Shown: in pieces, positions 15,378-23,230 of the stretch
How positions within the stretch are numbered: position 1 is the stretch's first letter
Layout: every line of letters begins with the position of its first letter
Origin: Proteobacteria bacterium UBA1148
GTDB taxonomy: Bacteria > Pseudomonadota > Gammaproteobacteria > Steroidobacterales > Rariloculaceae
Direction: 5' to 3'
NCBI GenBank assembly: GCA_002311835.1
Contig: DBZY01000039.1
Coordinates: forward strand, 1-40,352
DNA: 40,352 nt
Notes under the pieces: generated by a model
Seen by the model: only the letters and a program-made list of their open reading frames with translations
The model's database searches: none
Told to the model about the DNA's origin: nothing
Position numbers and translations under genes: made by a program

Positions 15378-17927
15378 ATGGTTGGGGTAGCGAAAGAGCT
15401 TTTTCCGGTCAATCTCGAAGATGAGATGAAGCGGTCCTATCTCGATTATGCGATGAGCGTCATTGTTGGTCGAGCGCTTCCGGATGTGCGAGACGGGCTC
15501 AAACCAGTACACCGTCGAGTGCTTTATGCCATGCGCGAACTTGGCAATGACTATAACCGTCCGTACAAGAAATCAGCGCGCGTCGTCGGTGATGTTATTG
15601 GTAAGTATCATCCACACGGAGATTCAGCGGTTTACGATACCATTGTGAGAATGGCGCAGGATTTTTCTATGCGCTATGTCCTTATCGATGGACAGGGGAA
15701 CTTCGGCTCGGTAGATGGCGATGCGCCGGCAGCTATGCGTTATACAGAAGTTCGCATGGCTCGTGTGGCCCGGGAGCTTTTAGCCGACATCGAGAAAGAA
15801 ACGGTTGATTTTTCTGCCAACTATGATGAGTCTGAGCATGAGCCTACTGTTCTTCCGGCGCGCATTCCAAACCTACTTGTCAATGGGTCTTCGGGAATCG
15901 CAGTTGGAATGGCCACGAATATACCGCCTCATAATCTAGGTGAAACGGTAGATGCTTGTTTAGCTTTGCTCGAAAACCCTGAATTGACAGTGACTGAGCT
16001 GATTAAGATAGTTCCAGGACCGGATTTTCCAACCTCAGGGATGATTTTCGGGGCACAAGGCATTCTGGATGCCTACAACACTGGAAGAGGACGGGTCTAT
16101 ATGCGGGGCCGTACGCATATCGAGCCTTTGGAAAGCCATGGTCGTGAGGCGATAGTCATCACGGAGCTGCCCTATCAGGTTAATAAGGCTCGATTGATCG
16201 AGAAGATTGCGGAGCTCGTACGAGAGAAGCGTCTCGACGGGATCACAGAGCTTCGCGATGAGTCAGACAAAGACGGTATGCGAGTTGTCATCGCACTCCG
16301 CCGTGGCGAGTTGTCAGACGTCGTGTTGAATAATTTATACAAACAAACACCACTCCAGAGCGTTTTTGGTATCAACATGGTAGGTCTTGTGGATGGTCAG
16401 CCACGGCTGCTATCGCTCAAGGTGCTGTTGGAGGAGTTCCTCCGGCATCGTCGTGAGGTCATTACGAGACGCACTCTTTTTGAGTTACGCAAAGCAAAAG
16501 AACGTGCGCATATTCTAGAGGGACAGACCATCGCTCTTGCGAATATTGATGAGGTGATCGAACTTATTAAGGCGTCCCCGTCCCCTGCAGAGGCGCGTGC
16601 GGGTTTAATGGAACGTGCATGGTCTCCGGGTGCGGTGATTCAAATGCTTGAGCGTTCAGGGGCGGAAGCGACCCACCCGGAAGATTTAGGTGAGGAGTTT
16701 GGTCTCGGTGAGTCGGGTTACCATCTGTCAACAGCTCAGTCTCAAGCTATTTTAGAACTTCGGTTACATCGATTGACAGCCCTTGAGCAGGGAAAAATTC
16801 ACAATGAATATAGCGAGTTAATAGATAAAATTGAAGAATTTAATGAGATTATAGCAAGTGGTGAGAAGCTACAAACCGTCATCCGAGAAGAACTTATTGA
16901 GGTACGTGAGCAATATGCTGATACACGACGCACGGAGATTGTAGAGGACTACACTGATTTAACTATTGAGGATCTGATTCCCGAGGAAGATCTCGTGGTG
17001 ACTTTGTCTCATGGTGGTTATGCCAAGGCACAGCCTGTGGGGACATATCAGGCCCAACGACGAGGTGGGCGTGGCCGGGCGGCAACCAGGGTTAAGGATG
17101 AGGATTTTGTTGACCAGTTATTCATCGCAAATTCTCACGATACGCTATTGTGTTTTTCTAGTCGTGGCAAGGTGTATTGGTTAAAGGTTTATCAACTGTC
17201 ACAGGCAGGTCCTGGAGCTCGTGGACGACCGATTGTAAATCTGTTGCCACTTGAGAAAGAAGAGCGCATCAACGCCGTGCTACCAATTAAAGAGTTCGAA
17301 GAGAGCAGATACGTACTGTTTGCGACCAGTCAGGGTACGGTGAAAAAGACTCCTCTCAGCGCGCTTTCTCGTCCGCGTGCAAGCGGAATTATTGCTGTGG
17401 AGTTGCGCGAGGATGATCGGCTAATTGGCGCAGGTATTACCGATGGTGAAAAAGACTTGATGTTATTTGCAAGGTCTGGCAAGGCGATCCGCTTTTCTGA
17501 GAAAGACGTTCGCCCTATGGGGCGTAATGCAGCTGGTGTTCGGGGCATCAAACTCAGTGGAGTTGGAGATCAGGTCATAGGATTGTGCATCCCTGACCAA
17601 GGACTGGTTCTAATCGCAACGGAGAATGGTTATGGGAAGCGTACTGCTCTAGAGGATTTTCCGGTGCAAGGCCGAGGTGGTCAGGGAGTGATCGCGATAC
17701 AAGCCTCGAAGCGTAATGGCCCCGTGGTAGGGGCGGTCCAGGTATCTGAGGACAACGAGATAATGTTGATCAGTTCCAATGGTACGTTGGTGAGAACAAC
17801 GACGTCGGAGATACCCATTATGGGTAGAAATACTCAGGGAGTCCGGCTCATACGTCTCGACGAGAAGGATAGATTGGTTGGTTTGGAGCGTATAGAAGCC
17901 TTTCAGGAGGAAATTCCGCCCGAGTAG
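15378..17927 (+). CDS. gyrA: DNA gyrase subunit A
   Basis: GyrA is the DNA-breaking and rejoining subunit of gyrase. Starting at ATG 15378, residue numbers coincide with E. coli: Ser83 and Asp87 in HPHGDSAVYD and catalytic Tyr122 in MRYTEVR. In-frame TTG 15360 and GTG 15366/15369 are possible alternative starts nearer to the GGGAGGG purine stretch. The 849 residues hold a winged helix, tower and coiled coil, then a C-terminal DNA-wrapping pinwheel. The GyrA box is AQRRGGRG (about 560-567), which is needed for negative supercoiling. Ser83 and Asp87 are the residues found in quinolone-susceptible enzymes. It lies divergent from the ubiG operon and 32 bases before serC. Confidence 0.98.
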   Translation: MVGVAKELFPVNLEDEMKRSYLDYAMSVIVGRALPDVRDGLKPVHRRVLYAMRELGNDYNRPYKKSARVVGDVIGKYHPHGDSAVYDTIVRMAQDFSMRYVLIDGQGNFGSVDGDAPAAMRYTEVRMARVARELLADIEKETVDFSANYDESEHEPTVLPARIPNLLVNGSSGIAVGMATNIPPHNLGETVDACLALLENPELTVTELIKIVPGPDFPTSGMIFGAQGILDAYNTGRGRVYMRGRTHIEPLESHGREAIVITELPYQVNKARLIEKIAELVREKRLDGITELRDESDKDGMRVVIALRRGELSDVVLNNLYKQTPLQSVFGINMVGLVDGQPRLLSLKVLLEEFLRHRREVITRRTLFELRKAKERAHILEGQTIALANIDEVIELIKASPSPAEARAGLMERAWSPGAVIQMLERSGAEATHPEDLGEEFGLGESGYHLSTAQSQAILELRLHRLTALEQGKIHNEYSELIDKIEEFNEIIASGEKLQTVIREELIEVREQYADTRRTEIVEDYTDLTIEDLIPEEDLVVTLSHGGYAKAQPVGTYQAQRRGGRGRAATRVKDEDFVDQLFIANSHDTLLCFSSRGKVYWLKVYQLSQAGPGARGRPIVNLLPLEKEERINAVLPIKEFEESRYVLFATSQGTVKKTPLSALSRPRASGIIAVELREDDRLIGAGITDGEKDLMLFARSGKAIRFSEKDVRPMGRNAAGVRGIKLSGVGDQVIGLCIPDQGLVLIATENGYGKRTALEDFPVQGRGGQGVIAIQASKRNGPVVGAVQVSEDNEIMLISSNGTLVRTTTSEIPIMGRNTQGVRLIRLDEKDRLVGLERIEAFQEEIPPE

Positions 17928-17959
17928 TGGATTAACGGGTGCACAGGGAGAGGCGGAAA

Positions 17960-19042
17960 ATGAAGCGAGTCTATAACTTTAGCCCAGGACCAGCGGTGTT
18001 ACCGACAAGCGTCCTTGAGCAGGCAAGAGATGAGCTATTGAGCTGGCAGGGCAGCGGAATGTCAGTAATGGAGGTCAGTCATCGCGGCCCCAGGTTCACT
18101 GAGTTTGCGTTGCGGTCTGAGGCGGCGTTTCGGGATCTATTGGATATTCCTGAGCACTATGAAGTGTTATTCCTACAGGGTGGCGCGACTTTACAGTTTG
18201 CGGCCGTCCCTTTGAATCTAGCAGGCCCTGGCGACACAGCTGACTATGTGAATACCGGGAACTGGAGTAAGAAGGCAGCTGGCGAAGCTAAGCGGTATTT
18301 GAACGTTAACGTGGTGGCAGATGGCGCAGATTTACACTATGAGTCGATTCCAGATCCCGCGACGTGGCGAGTCAGCGACGACGCAAAGTACCTTCACTTA
18401 GCAGTTAATGAGACGGTTGTTGGCGTGGAGTTTCATGATGTGCCATCCGTTTCCGACGCCCCGCTAGCTGCCGATATGTCGTCGACGATTCTGTCTCGCC
18501 CGATGGATGTTAGTCGCTATGGCGTTATTTATGCAGGTGCTCAGAAAAATATTGGCCCTGCTGGGATTACGGTTGTAATTGTTCGAGAAGACCTTCTCGA
18601 TCGGGCGCGTCAGGAAACACCTTCAGTGATCAACTATCGAGTGATGGCTGATGCGGAATCCATGTCAAATACACCTCCTACATTTGCCTGGTACGTGGCC
18701 GGATTAGTATTTGAATGGATCAAGAAGGAAGGCGGCCTTGCTGTCATGGGTGAGAGGAATCGGCGCAAAGCGGGAAAAATATACGCGGCTATCGATGCGT
18801 CTAGTTTTTATAATAATCCGGTTGATCCAGCCTGCCGATCTTGGATGAATATCCCGTTTATGCTATCTGCCCCAGAGTTAGATGCCGTATTTTTGCGAGA
18901 GTCGGAGGAGGCGGATTTATTGAACCTAAAGGGGCATCGGTTGGTTGGAGGGATGCGAGCGAGTATATATAACGCCATGCCCGAAGCCGGCGTTGATGCG
19001 TTGTTGAAGTTTATGACCGAATTCGAAGCCCGACACGGTTAA
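17960..19042 (+). CDS. serC: Phosphoserine aminotransferase
   Basis: SerC transfers an amino group from glutamate to 3-phosphohydroxypyruvate (serine synthesis) and serves pyridoxal phosphate synthesis in gammaproteobacteria. With the ATG at 17960 it has 360 residues, beginning MKRVYNFSPGPAVLP, the family's normal N-terminus. A purine-rich GGGAGAGG sits about 7 bases upstream. PLP-binding Lys196 lies in YAGAQKNIGPAG, and the phosphate-binding GGATLQF at about 74-80 and the W-x-K of NTGNWSKKA are visible. It follows gyrA by 32 bases and serA by 4 bases on the other side, so serine synthesis steps 1 and 2 are paired. Confidence 0.97.
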   Translation: MKRVYNFSPGPAVLPTSVLEQARDELLSWQGSGMSVMEVSHRGPRFTEFALRSEAAFRDLLDIPEHYEVLFLQGGATLQFAAVPLNLAGPGDTADYVNTGNWSKKAAGEAKRYLNVNVVADGADLHYESIPDPATWRVSDDAKYLHLAVNETVVGVEFHDVPSVSDAPLAADMSSTILSRPMDVSRYGVIYAGAQKNIGPAGITVVIVREDLLDRARQETPSVINYRVMADAESMSNTPPTFAWYVAGLVFEWIKKEGGLAVMGERNRRKAGKIYAAIDASSFYNNPVDPACRSWMNIPFMLSAPELDAVFLRESEEADLLNLKGHRLVGGMRASIYNAMPEAGVDALLKFMTEFEARHG

Positions 19043-19046
19043 TACC

Positions 19047-20246
19047 ATGAAGATATTCAAAGTATTGACGCTCAATAATATCTCCGATCAGGGATTGGAA
19101 CAGCTTTCACGTGATCGATACGAAGTTGGTCCGGCTTTAACTGAGCCCGATGCCATACTGCTCCGGTCATACAAGATGCACGGCATGGAGTTGCCAGCAT
19201 CGTTACTCGCCGTTGCGCGCTCAGGTGCGGGAGTCAACAACATTCCTGTTAATGATCTTAGTGAGCGTGGGATTCCAGTTTTTAATGCGCCGGGCGCAAA
19301 TGCCAATGCGGTGAAGGAACTCGTAATTGGTGCAATGATTATGGCTGCACGAAACCTTGGAGACGCTTGGCACTATGTTCGGGCTCTGGAAGGCACCGAT
19401 TCTGAGATAGCAGCGGCAGTCGAATCTGGAAAGAAGCAATTTGTTGGACTTGAATTACCTGGACGTACCCTAGGCGTGGTTGGACTCGGAGCCATAGGGG
19501 TCGAGGTGGCTAATGCAGCACTCGGGCTTGGGATGCGAGTGGTTGGCTACGATCCAAAGATTACCGTACGACGAGCCTGGCAACTATCTTCTGGCGTTGA
19601 ACAAGCCTCGAATCTCGATGAGGTTTTTCGACGGGCTAACATTTTGACGACCCACGTACCACTCAATGGGAGTACTCGGGCGTTGGTCAATCGTGAGCGG
19701 CTACAACTTTTGCCAAAGGGGGCTATCGTCCTGAATTTTGCTCGCGACGGTGTAGTTGATGATGACGCAGTTGTAGAGTTAATTGGCTCGGGCGTCATTC
19801 GCACCTATGTTACCGATTTCCCAACGCCTCACTTGAAGAGTCATCCCCAAGTCATATGTCTGCCCCATCTCGGCGCATCGACACTTGAAGCAGAAGAGAA
19901 CTGCGCGATCATGGTGACTGGTAGCCTAAGGGAGTTCTTAGAGGATGGGAATATACGACACTCCGTTAATTTCCCAGAAGCCGTACTGCGGCGTACTCGC
20001 CCTAATCGCTTATCAATTTCCAATGCTAATGTTCCCAGCATGGTTGGACAGGTCTCGATCGCGCTTGCGGAGGAAAACATAAATATTGCGGATCTGCTCA
20101 ATGTTTCTCTCGGCGATGTCGCCTACACTCTCGTCGACCTGGACGCGCCAGTTAGTGACGGAACTCTGGCGCGGATTTCTTCTATCGATGGCATACTCCG
20201 TGTGAGAGTACTGCCAGGTTTTGAGGGAGCCTCGCAGGGCATATGA
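19047..20246 (+). CDS. serA: D-3-phosphoglycerate dehydrogenase family protein with ACT domain
   Basis: A 399-residue D-2-hydroxyacid dehydrogenase of the short SerA group. The Rossmann motif GLGAIG is at 146-151, Arg233 of the catalytic set in NFARDGVVDD, His274 in LPHLGAST, and a C-terminal ACT domain covers about 322-395. It would oxidise 3-phosphoglycerate to 3-phosphohydroxypyruvate for SerC. The segment DFPTPHLKSHP (257-267) lacks the acidic residue normally found where E. coli SerA has Glu269, so catalysis may differ or the Glu may be supplied elsewhere. Its stop overlaps pheA (ATGA). Insertion of serA between serC and pheA differs from the Pseudomonas order I recall. Confidence 0.9.
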   Translation: MKIFKVLTLNNISDQGLEQLSRDRYEVGPALTEPDAILLRSYKMHGMELPASLLAVARSGAGVNNIPVNDLSERGIPVFNAPGANANAVKELVIGAMIMAARNLGDAWHYVRALEGTDSEIAAAVESGKKQFVGLELPGRTLGVVGLGAIGVEVANAALGLGMRVVGYDPKITVRRAWQLSSGVEQASNLDEVFRRANILTTHVPLNGSTRALVNRERLQLLPKGAIVLNFARDGVVDDDAVVELIGSGVIRTYVTDFPTPHLKSHPQVICLPHLGASTLEAEENCAIMVTGSLREFLEDGNIRHSVNFPEAVLRRTRPNRLSISNANVPSMVGQVSIALAEENINIADLLNVSLGDVAYTLVDLDAPVSDGTLARISSIDGILRVRVLPGFEGASQGI

Positions 20247-21061
20247 AAATAGCCTTTCTAGGTCCCGAGGGCACGTTCACCCAATCAGCTGTACTGAAGC
20301 AATTCGGTAAATCAATCCACGCTTTATCACTATCGAGCATCGAGGAGGTCTTTCATGAAGTAGAGGGAGGGGGCGCTGATTTCGGCGTGGTGCCAGTTGA
20401 GAACTCTACTGAGGGGACAGTTACAAATACGCTAGATATGTTTCTGACTTCCTCTCTCAAAATCTGCGGTGAAGTGGAGTTGCGCATACATCAGCACTTG
20501 ATGGGGCGTATGGATGATATTGGTGATATTGATCGAGTCTGTTCACATCCGCAGTCACTAGCGCAGTGCCGTACTTGGCTAGCTCAATCACTACCCGGCA
20601 TTGAAGTTGTTCCTGTCTCCAGCAATGCTGAGGCTGCCCGGCGTTCTCGAGATGAGGTTGGCATTGCGGCAATTGCAGGCGATGCAGCGGCTGAGGTCTA
20701 TGAGCTCAATACGTTATTCGCAAACATAGAAGACCATATTGATAACACGACACGGTTTTTAGTTATTGGGTATAAGCTATGCACGCCTAGCGGTGATGAC
20801 AAGACCTCGTTGCTAATTTCTGCCAGCGGAACGAAGGGGGCGGGGATTTTATACCATTTGTTGGCTCCGTTGGCTCAAAGTAACATTAGTATGTTGCGGA
20901 TCCAATCAAGACCGTCCGGGCGCCGCAAGTGGGACTATGTGTTTTTCATCGATATTGACGGACACGCAGAGGAAAAGAATATCAGTAAAGCACTTCAGGA
21001 AATTGAAGCGCAAGCAAACCTGTTCCGCATTCTGGGCGCCTATCCTAAGGCAGTCATGTAG
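20243..21061 (+). CDS. pheA: Prephenate dehydratase (monofunctional)
   Basis: Converts prephenate to phenylpyruvate in phenylalanine synthesis. The 272 residues consist of a prephenate dehydratase domain (1-180) and an ACT regulatory domain (about 188-270). The start MKIAFLGPEGTFTQ, VPVENSTEGTV (about 51-60) and catalytic T170-R171-F172 are clear. There is no N-terminal chorismate mutase domain, unlike the bifunctional P-protein of E. coli and Pseudomonas. In the ACT domain the GALV motif reads GAGI (199-202) and ESRP reads QSRP (221-224), so phenylalanine feedback may be altered. The ATG overlaps the serA stop by four bases; aroA follows after 29 bases. Confidence 0.96.
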   Translation: MKIAFLGPEGTFTQSAVLKQFGKSIHALSLSSIEEVFHEVEGGGADFGVVPVENSTEGTVTNTLDMFLTSSLKICGEVELRIHQHLMGRMDDIGDIDRVCSHPQSLAQCRTWLAQSLPGIEVVPVSSNAEAARRSRDEVGIAAIAGDAAAEVYELNTLFANIEDHIDNTTRFLVIGYKLCTPSGDDKTSLLISASGTKGAGILYHLLAPLAQSNISMLRIQSRPSGRRKWDYVFFIDIDGHAEEKNISKALQEIEAQANLFRILGAYPKAVM

Positions 21062-21090
21062 ACTCGGGTTTCTATGGTTAAGAGTCAATC

Positions 21091-22452
21091 GTGCCTCAGC
21101 AACCCTTGAGCGAGGGGTATCAGGTATTTATTTCCCGACCAGTCGCGTCCGTGGGTGGGGAGATCACTGTACCCGGAGACAAATCCATATCTCATCGGGC
21201 ATTATTACTGAGCTCGATCGCCGATGGAACGAGCATAATTCGGGGCTTTCTACATAGTGAGGATTGCCTTGCTACCCTAGCTGCACTACAGGCCATGGCA
21301 GTTGATGTGGTGGTGGAAGGGGATGATTTAAAAATCCTTGGTGTTGGTATAGAAGGCCTACATAGTCCACCGGGACCGCTCAACCTTGGTAATTCCGGTA
21401 CGGCTACTCGGCTCCTTGCTGGTGTGTTAGCTGCACAGCCGTTCGATTCCGTCTTGACAGGGGATGCATCGCTCCGCAAGCGCCCCATGGAACGAGTTGC
21501 TATTCCGCTGCGTCTTATGGGCGCAGTGATCGAGACTCGTGGTGGCGGAGGGGCGCCCCTTAAGATTAAGGGGGGACGACCTTTGACCGGAATAGATTAC
21601 ACGTTACCTATAGCGAGCGCCCAACTAAAATCAGCATTATTGCTGGCTGCTCTTTGGGCTGAGGGTCAAACAACTGTTCGCTCACCCAACCCAAGCCGTG
21701 ATCACACGGAGCGCATGCTGGGAGTGATGGGTGTGAAGATCGAGCAGAGTTCCAGTCATACTGTCTCCCTAACTGGAGGGGGGCGGCTTCAAGCTCAAGA
21801 ACTTGAGATTCCAGGCGATTTTTCTTCAGCCGCCTTCTTCCTCGTCGCCGGATTGCTTGGCGCGCCGGATGGTTTGTTGATACGCAACGTAGGAGTAAAT
21901 CCTACGCGAACGGGTCTTCTAAAGATTCTTCAAGAAATGGGTGGACAGATTGAACTCAGAAATCAACGTGAGTGTGGTGGGGAACCTATAGCTGATTTAT
22001 TCGTTACACAAAGCGAACTTAGAGGGGTCGAGGTATGCACAGATCTCGTTTCCCTTTCTATTGATGAGTTCCCGGTGCTATTTATCGCAGCTGCTTGTGC
22101 TCGAGGTCAAACAGTAGTCACAGGTGCGGAGGAGTTGCGGCATAAAGAGAGTGATCGCCTCGGCGTTATGGCTACTGGGTTGCGGATTTTAGGGGTATCG
22201 GTCACAGAATATTCCGATGGGCTATCTATTGAAGGTGGATCGATTAGCGGAGGACGCATCGATAGCCAGGGGGATCACCGCATTGCAATGGCGTTCACGA
22301 TTGCCAGTTTGGCTGCTAAGGGTGCTATAGAGATTTTGCGGACCGAAGAGGTAGCGACCTCGTTTCCTGATTTCGTGTCTGTTGCAACTCGCAGTGGCCT
22401 AGCAATCGAGGTAGTGCGGAGTAGAGGCAAGGATGATCTGAGCGATGAGTAA
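21091..22452 (+). CDS. aroA: 3-phosphoshikimate 1-carboxyvinyltransferase (EPSP synthase)
   Basis: Joins phosphoenolpyruvate to shikimate 3-phosphate, the sixth shikimate step. 453 residues from a GTG start. Seen motifs are GDKSISHR at 29-36, GNSGTATR at 100-107, RDHTERML, NPTRTG, ELRHKESDRL and DHRIAMAF. The RDHTERML/NPTRTG pattern and EELRHKESDRL resemble the class II-like EPSP synthases of Bacillus and Agrobacterium more than the E. coli type. Gly103 occupies the position of E. coli Gly96, which in classic enzymes goes with glyphosate sensitivity. In Pseudomonas I recall aroA fused to tyrA at this locus; here aroA stands alone. It overlaps cmk by eight bases. Confidence 0.96.
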   Translation: MPQQPLSEGYQVFISRPVASVGGEITVPGDKSISHRALLLSSIADGTSIIRGFLHSEDCLATLAALQAMAVDVVVEGDDLKILGVGIEGLHSPPGPLNLGNSGTATRLLAGVLAAQPFDSVLTGDASLRKRPMERVAIPLRLMGAVIETRGGGGAPLKIKGGRPLTGIDYTLPIASAQLKSALLLAALWAEGQTTVRSPNPSRDHTERMLGVMGVKIEQSSSHTVSLTGGGRLQAQELEIPGDFSSAAFFLVAGLLGAPDGLLIRNVGVNPTRTGLLKILQEMGGQIELRNQRECGGEPIADLFVTQSELRGVEVCTDLVSLSIDEFPVLFIAAACARGQTVVTGAEELRHKESDRLGVMATGLRILGVSVTEYSDGLSIEGGSISGGRIDSQGDHRIAMAFTIASLAAKGAIEILRTEEVATSFPDFVSVATRSGLAIEVVRSRGKDDLSDE

Positions 22453-23137
22453 TGAGATTCCAGTCATCGCTATCGATGGTCCAACGGGATCCGGCAAGGG
22501 TACTATCAGCCGTGCCCTTGCAAAGATGCTTGATTGGCATTTCCTTGATAGTGGAGCGTTATACCGATTGGTTGCCTTGCGTGCTATGCAAGAAGACGCA
22601 GACCTGGAGGATCCAAGAGTTTTAGCTAAACTGGCATCCAGATTAGATGTAGAGTTCTCCACCGCGAGGGAGGCTGAGGTGGTGTGTCTAAATGGCAAGG
22701 ATGTGACAGCACTGTTGCGAACGGAAAAGTGTGGATCTATTGCGTCCAAGATTGCGCCTATATCGATGGTTCGCGCTGTGTTACTGGAGCAGCAGAGAGG
22801 TTTTGCTATACCACCAGGACTCGTTGCCGACGGACGAGACATGAGTACTGTGGTTTTCCCTGCGGCAATACTCAAAATTTTCCTGACTGCGAGTGCCGAG
22901 GTTCGCGCGAAAAGACGCTATAACCAGTTGAAAGAAAAGGGAATTGATGTTAATCTGCGCGACCTTTCCCGAGAGATTGCTCGGCGGGACGGGCGTGATA
23001 CTAACAGGCAGATCGCGCCGCTGAAGCCCGCGGGAGACGCTCGAGTCTTAGACTCTACGCAGTTGAATCCCGAGGAGGTCGTTGAAAAGATACATGGCTG
23101 GCTTGAGGAGTTAGGTTTACGGGTTGGCATGAATTGA
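22445..23137 (+). CDS. cmk: Cytidylate kinase
   Basis: Phosphorylates CMP and dCMP to the diphosphates, feeding nucleotide and phospholipid synthesis. The 230-residue protein has the P-loop GPTGSGKGT at 12-20 and the family's FLDSGALYRLVALRAM (about 33-48). DGRDMSTVVFP (about 134-144), the RAKRRYNQL lid and RDGRDTNRQIAPL also fit. Length matches bacterial Cmk (about 225-230). Its ATG lies eight bases inside the end of aroA, indicating coupled translation, and cmk-rpsA-ihfB is one of the most conserved gammaproteobacterial gene strings. Confidence 0.97.
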   Translation: MSNEIPVIAIDGPTGSGKGTISRALAKMLDWHFLDSGALYRLVALRAMQEDADLEDPRVLAKLASRLDVEFSTAREAEVVCLNGKDVTALLRTEKCGSIASKIAPISMVRAVLLEQQRGFAIPPGLVADGRDMSTVVFPAAILKIFLTASAEVRAKRRYNQLKEKGIDVNLRDLSREIARRDGRDTNRQIAPLKPAGDARVLDSTQLNPEEVVEKIHGWLEELGLRVGMN

Positions 23138-23178
23138 GGGGCCATGCAGGATGCAGGGCTATGATTAACTGATCATCA

Positions 23179-23191
23179 ACTCAGGATGAGT
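23179..23191 (+). promoter_or_regulatory. GGA-loop hairpin in the rpsA leader
   Basis: ACTCA-GGA-TGAGT forms a five-base-pair stem with a GGA loop, 39 bases before the rpsA ATG. Known rpsA translation initiation regions in E. coli and relatives lack a strong Shine-Dalgarno and fold into hairpins with GGA in loops, the target of S1 autoregulation. The rpsA start here likewise has only a weak GGA at 23220-23222. Functional equivalence is inference. Confidence 0.4.
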
Positions 23192-23230
23192 CGATGCTGG
23201 GCTGGAGATCCTCACTAGTGGATAATTTAT

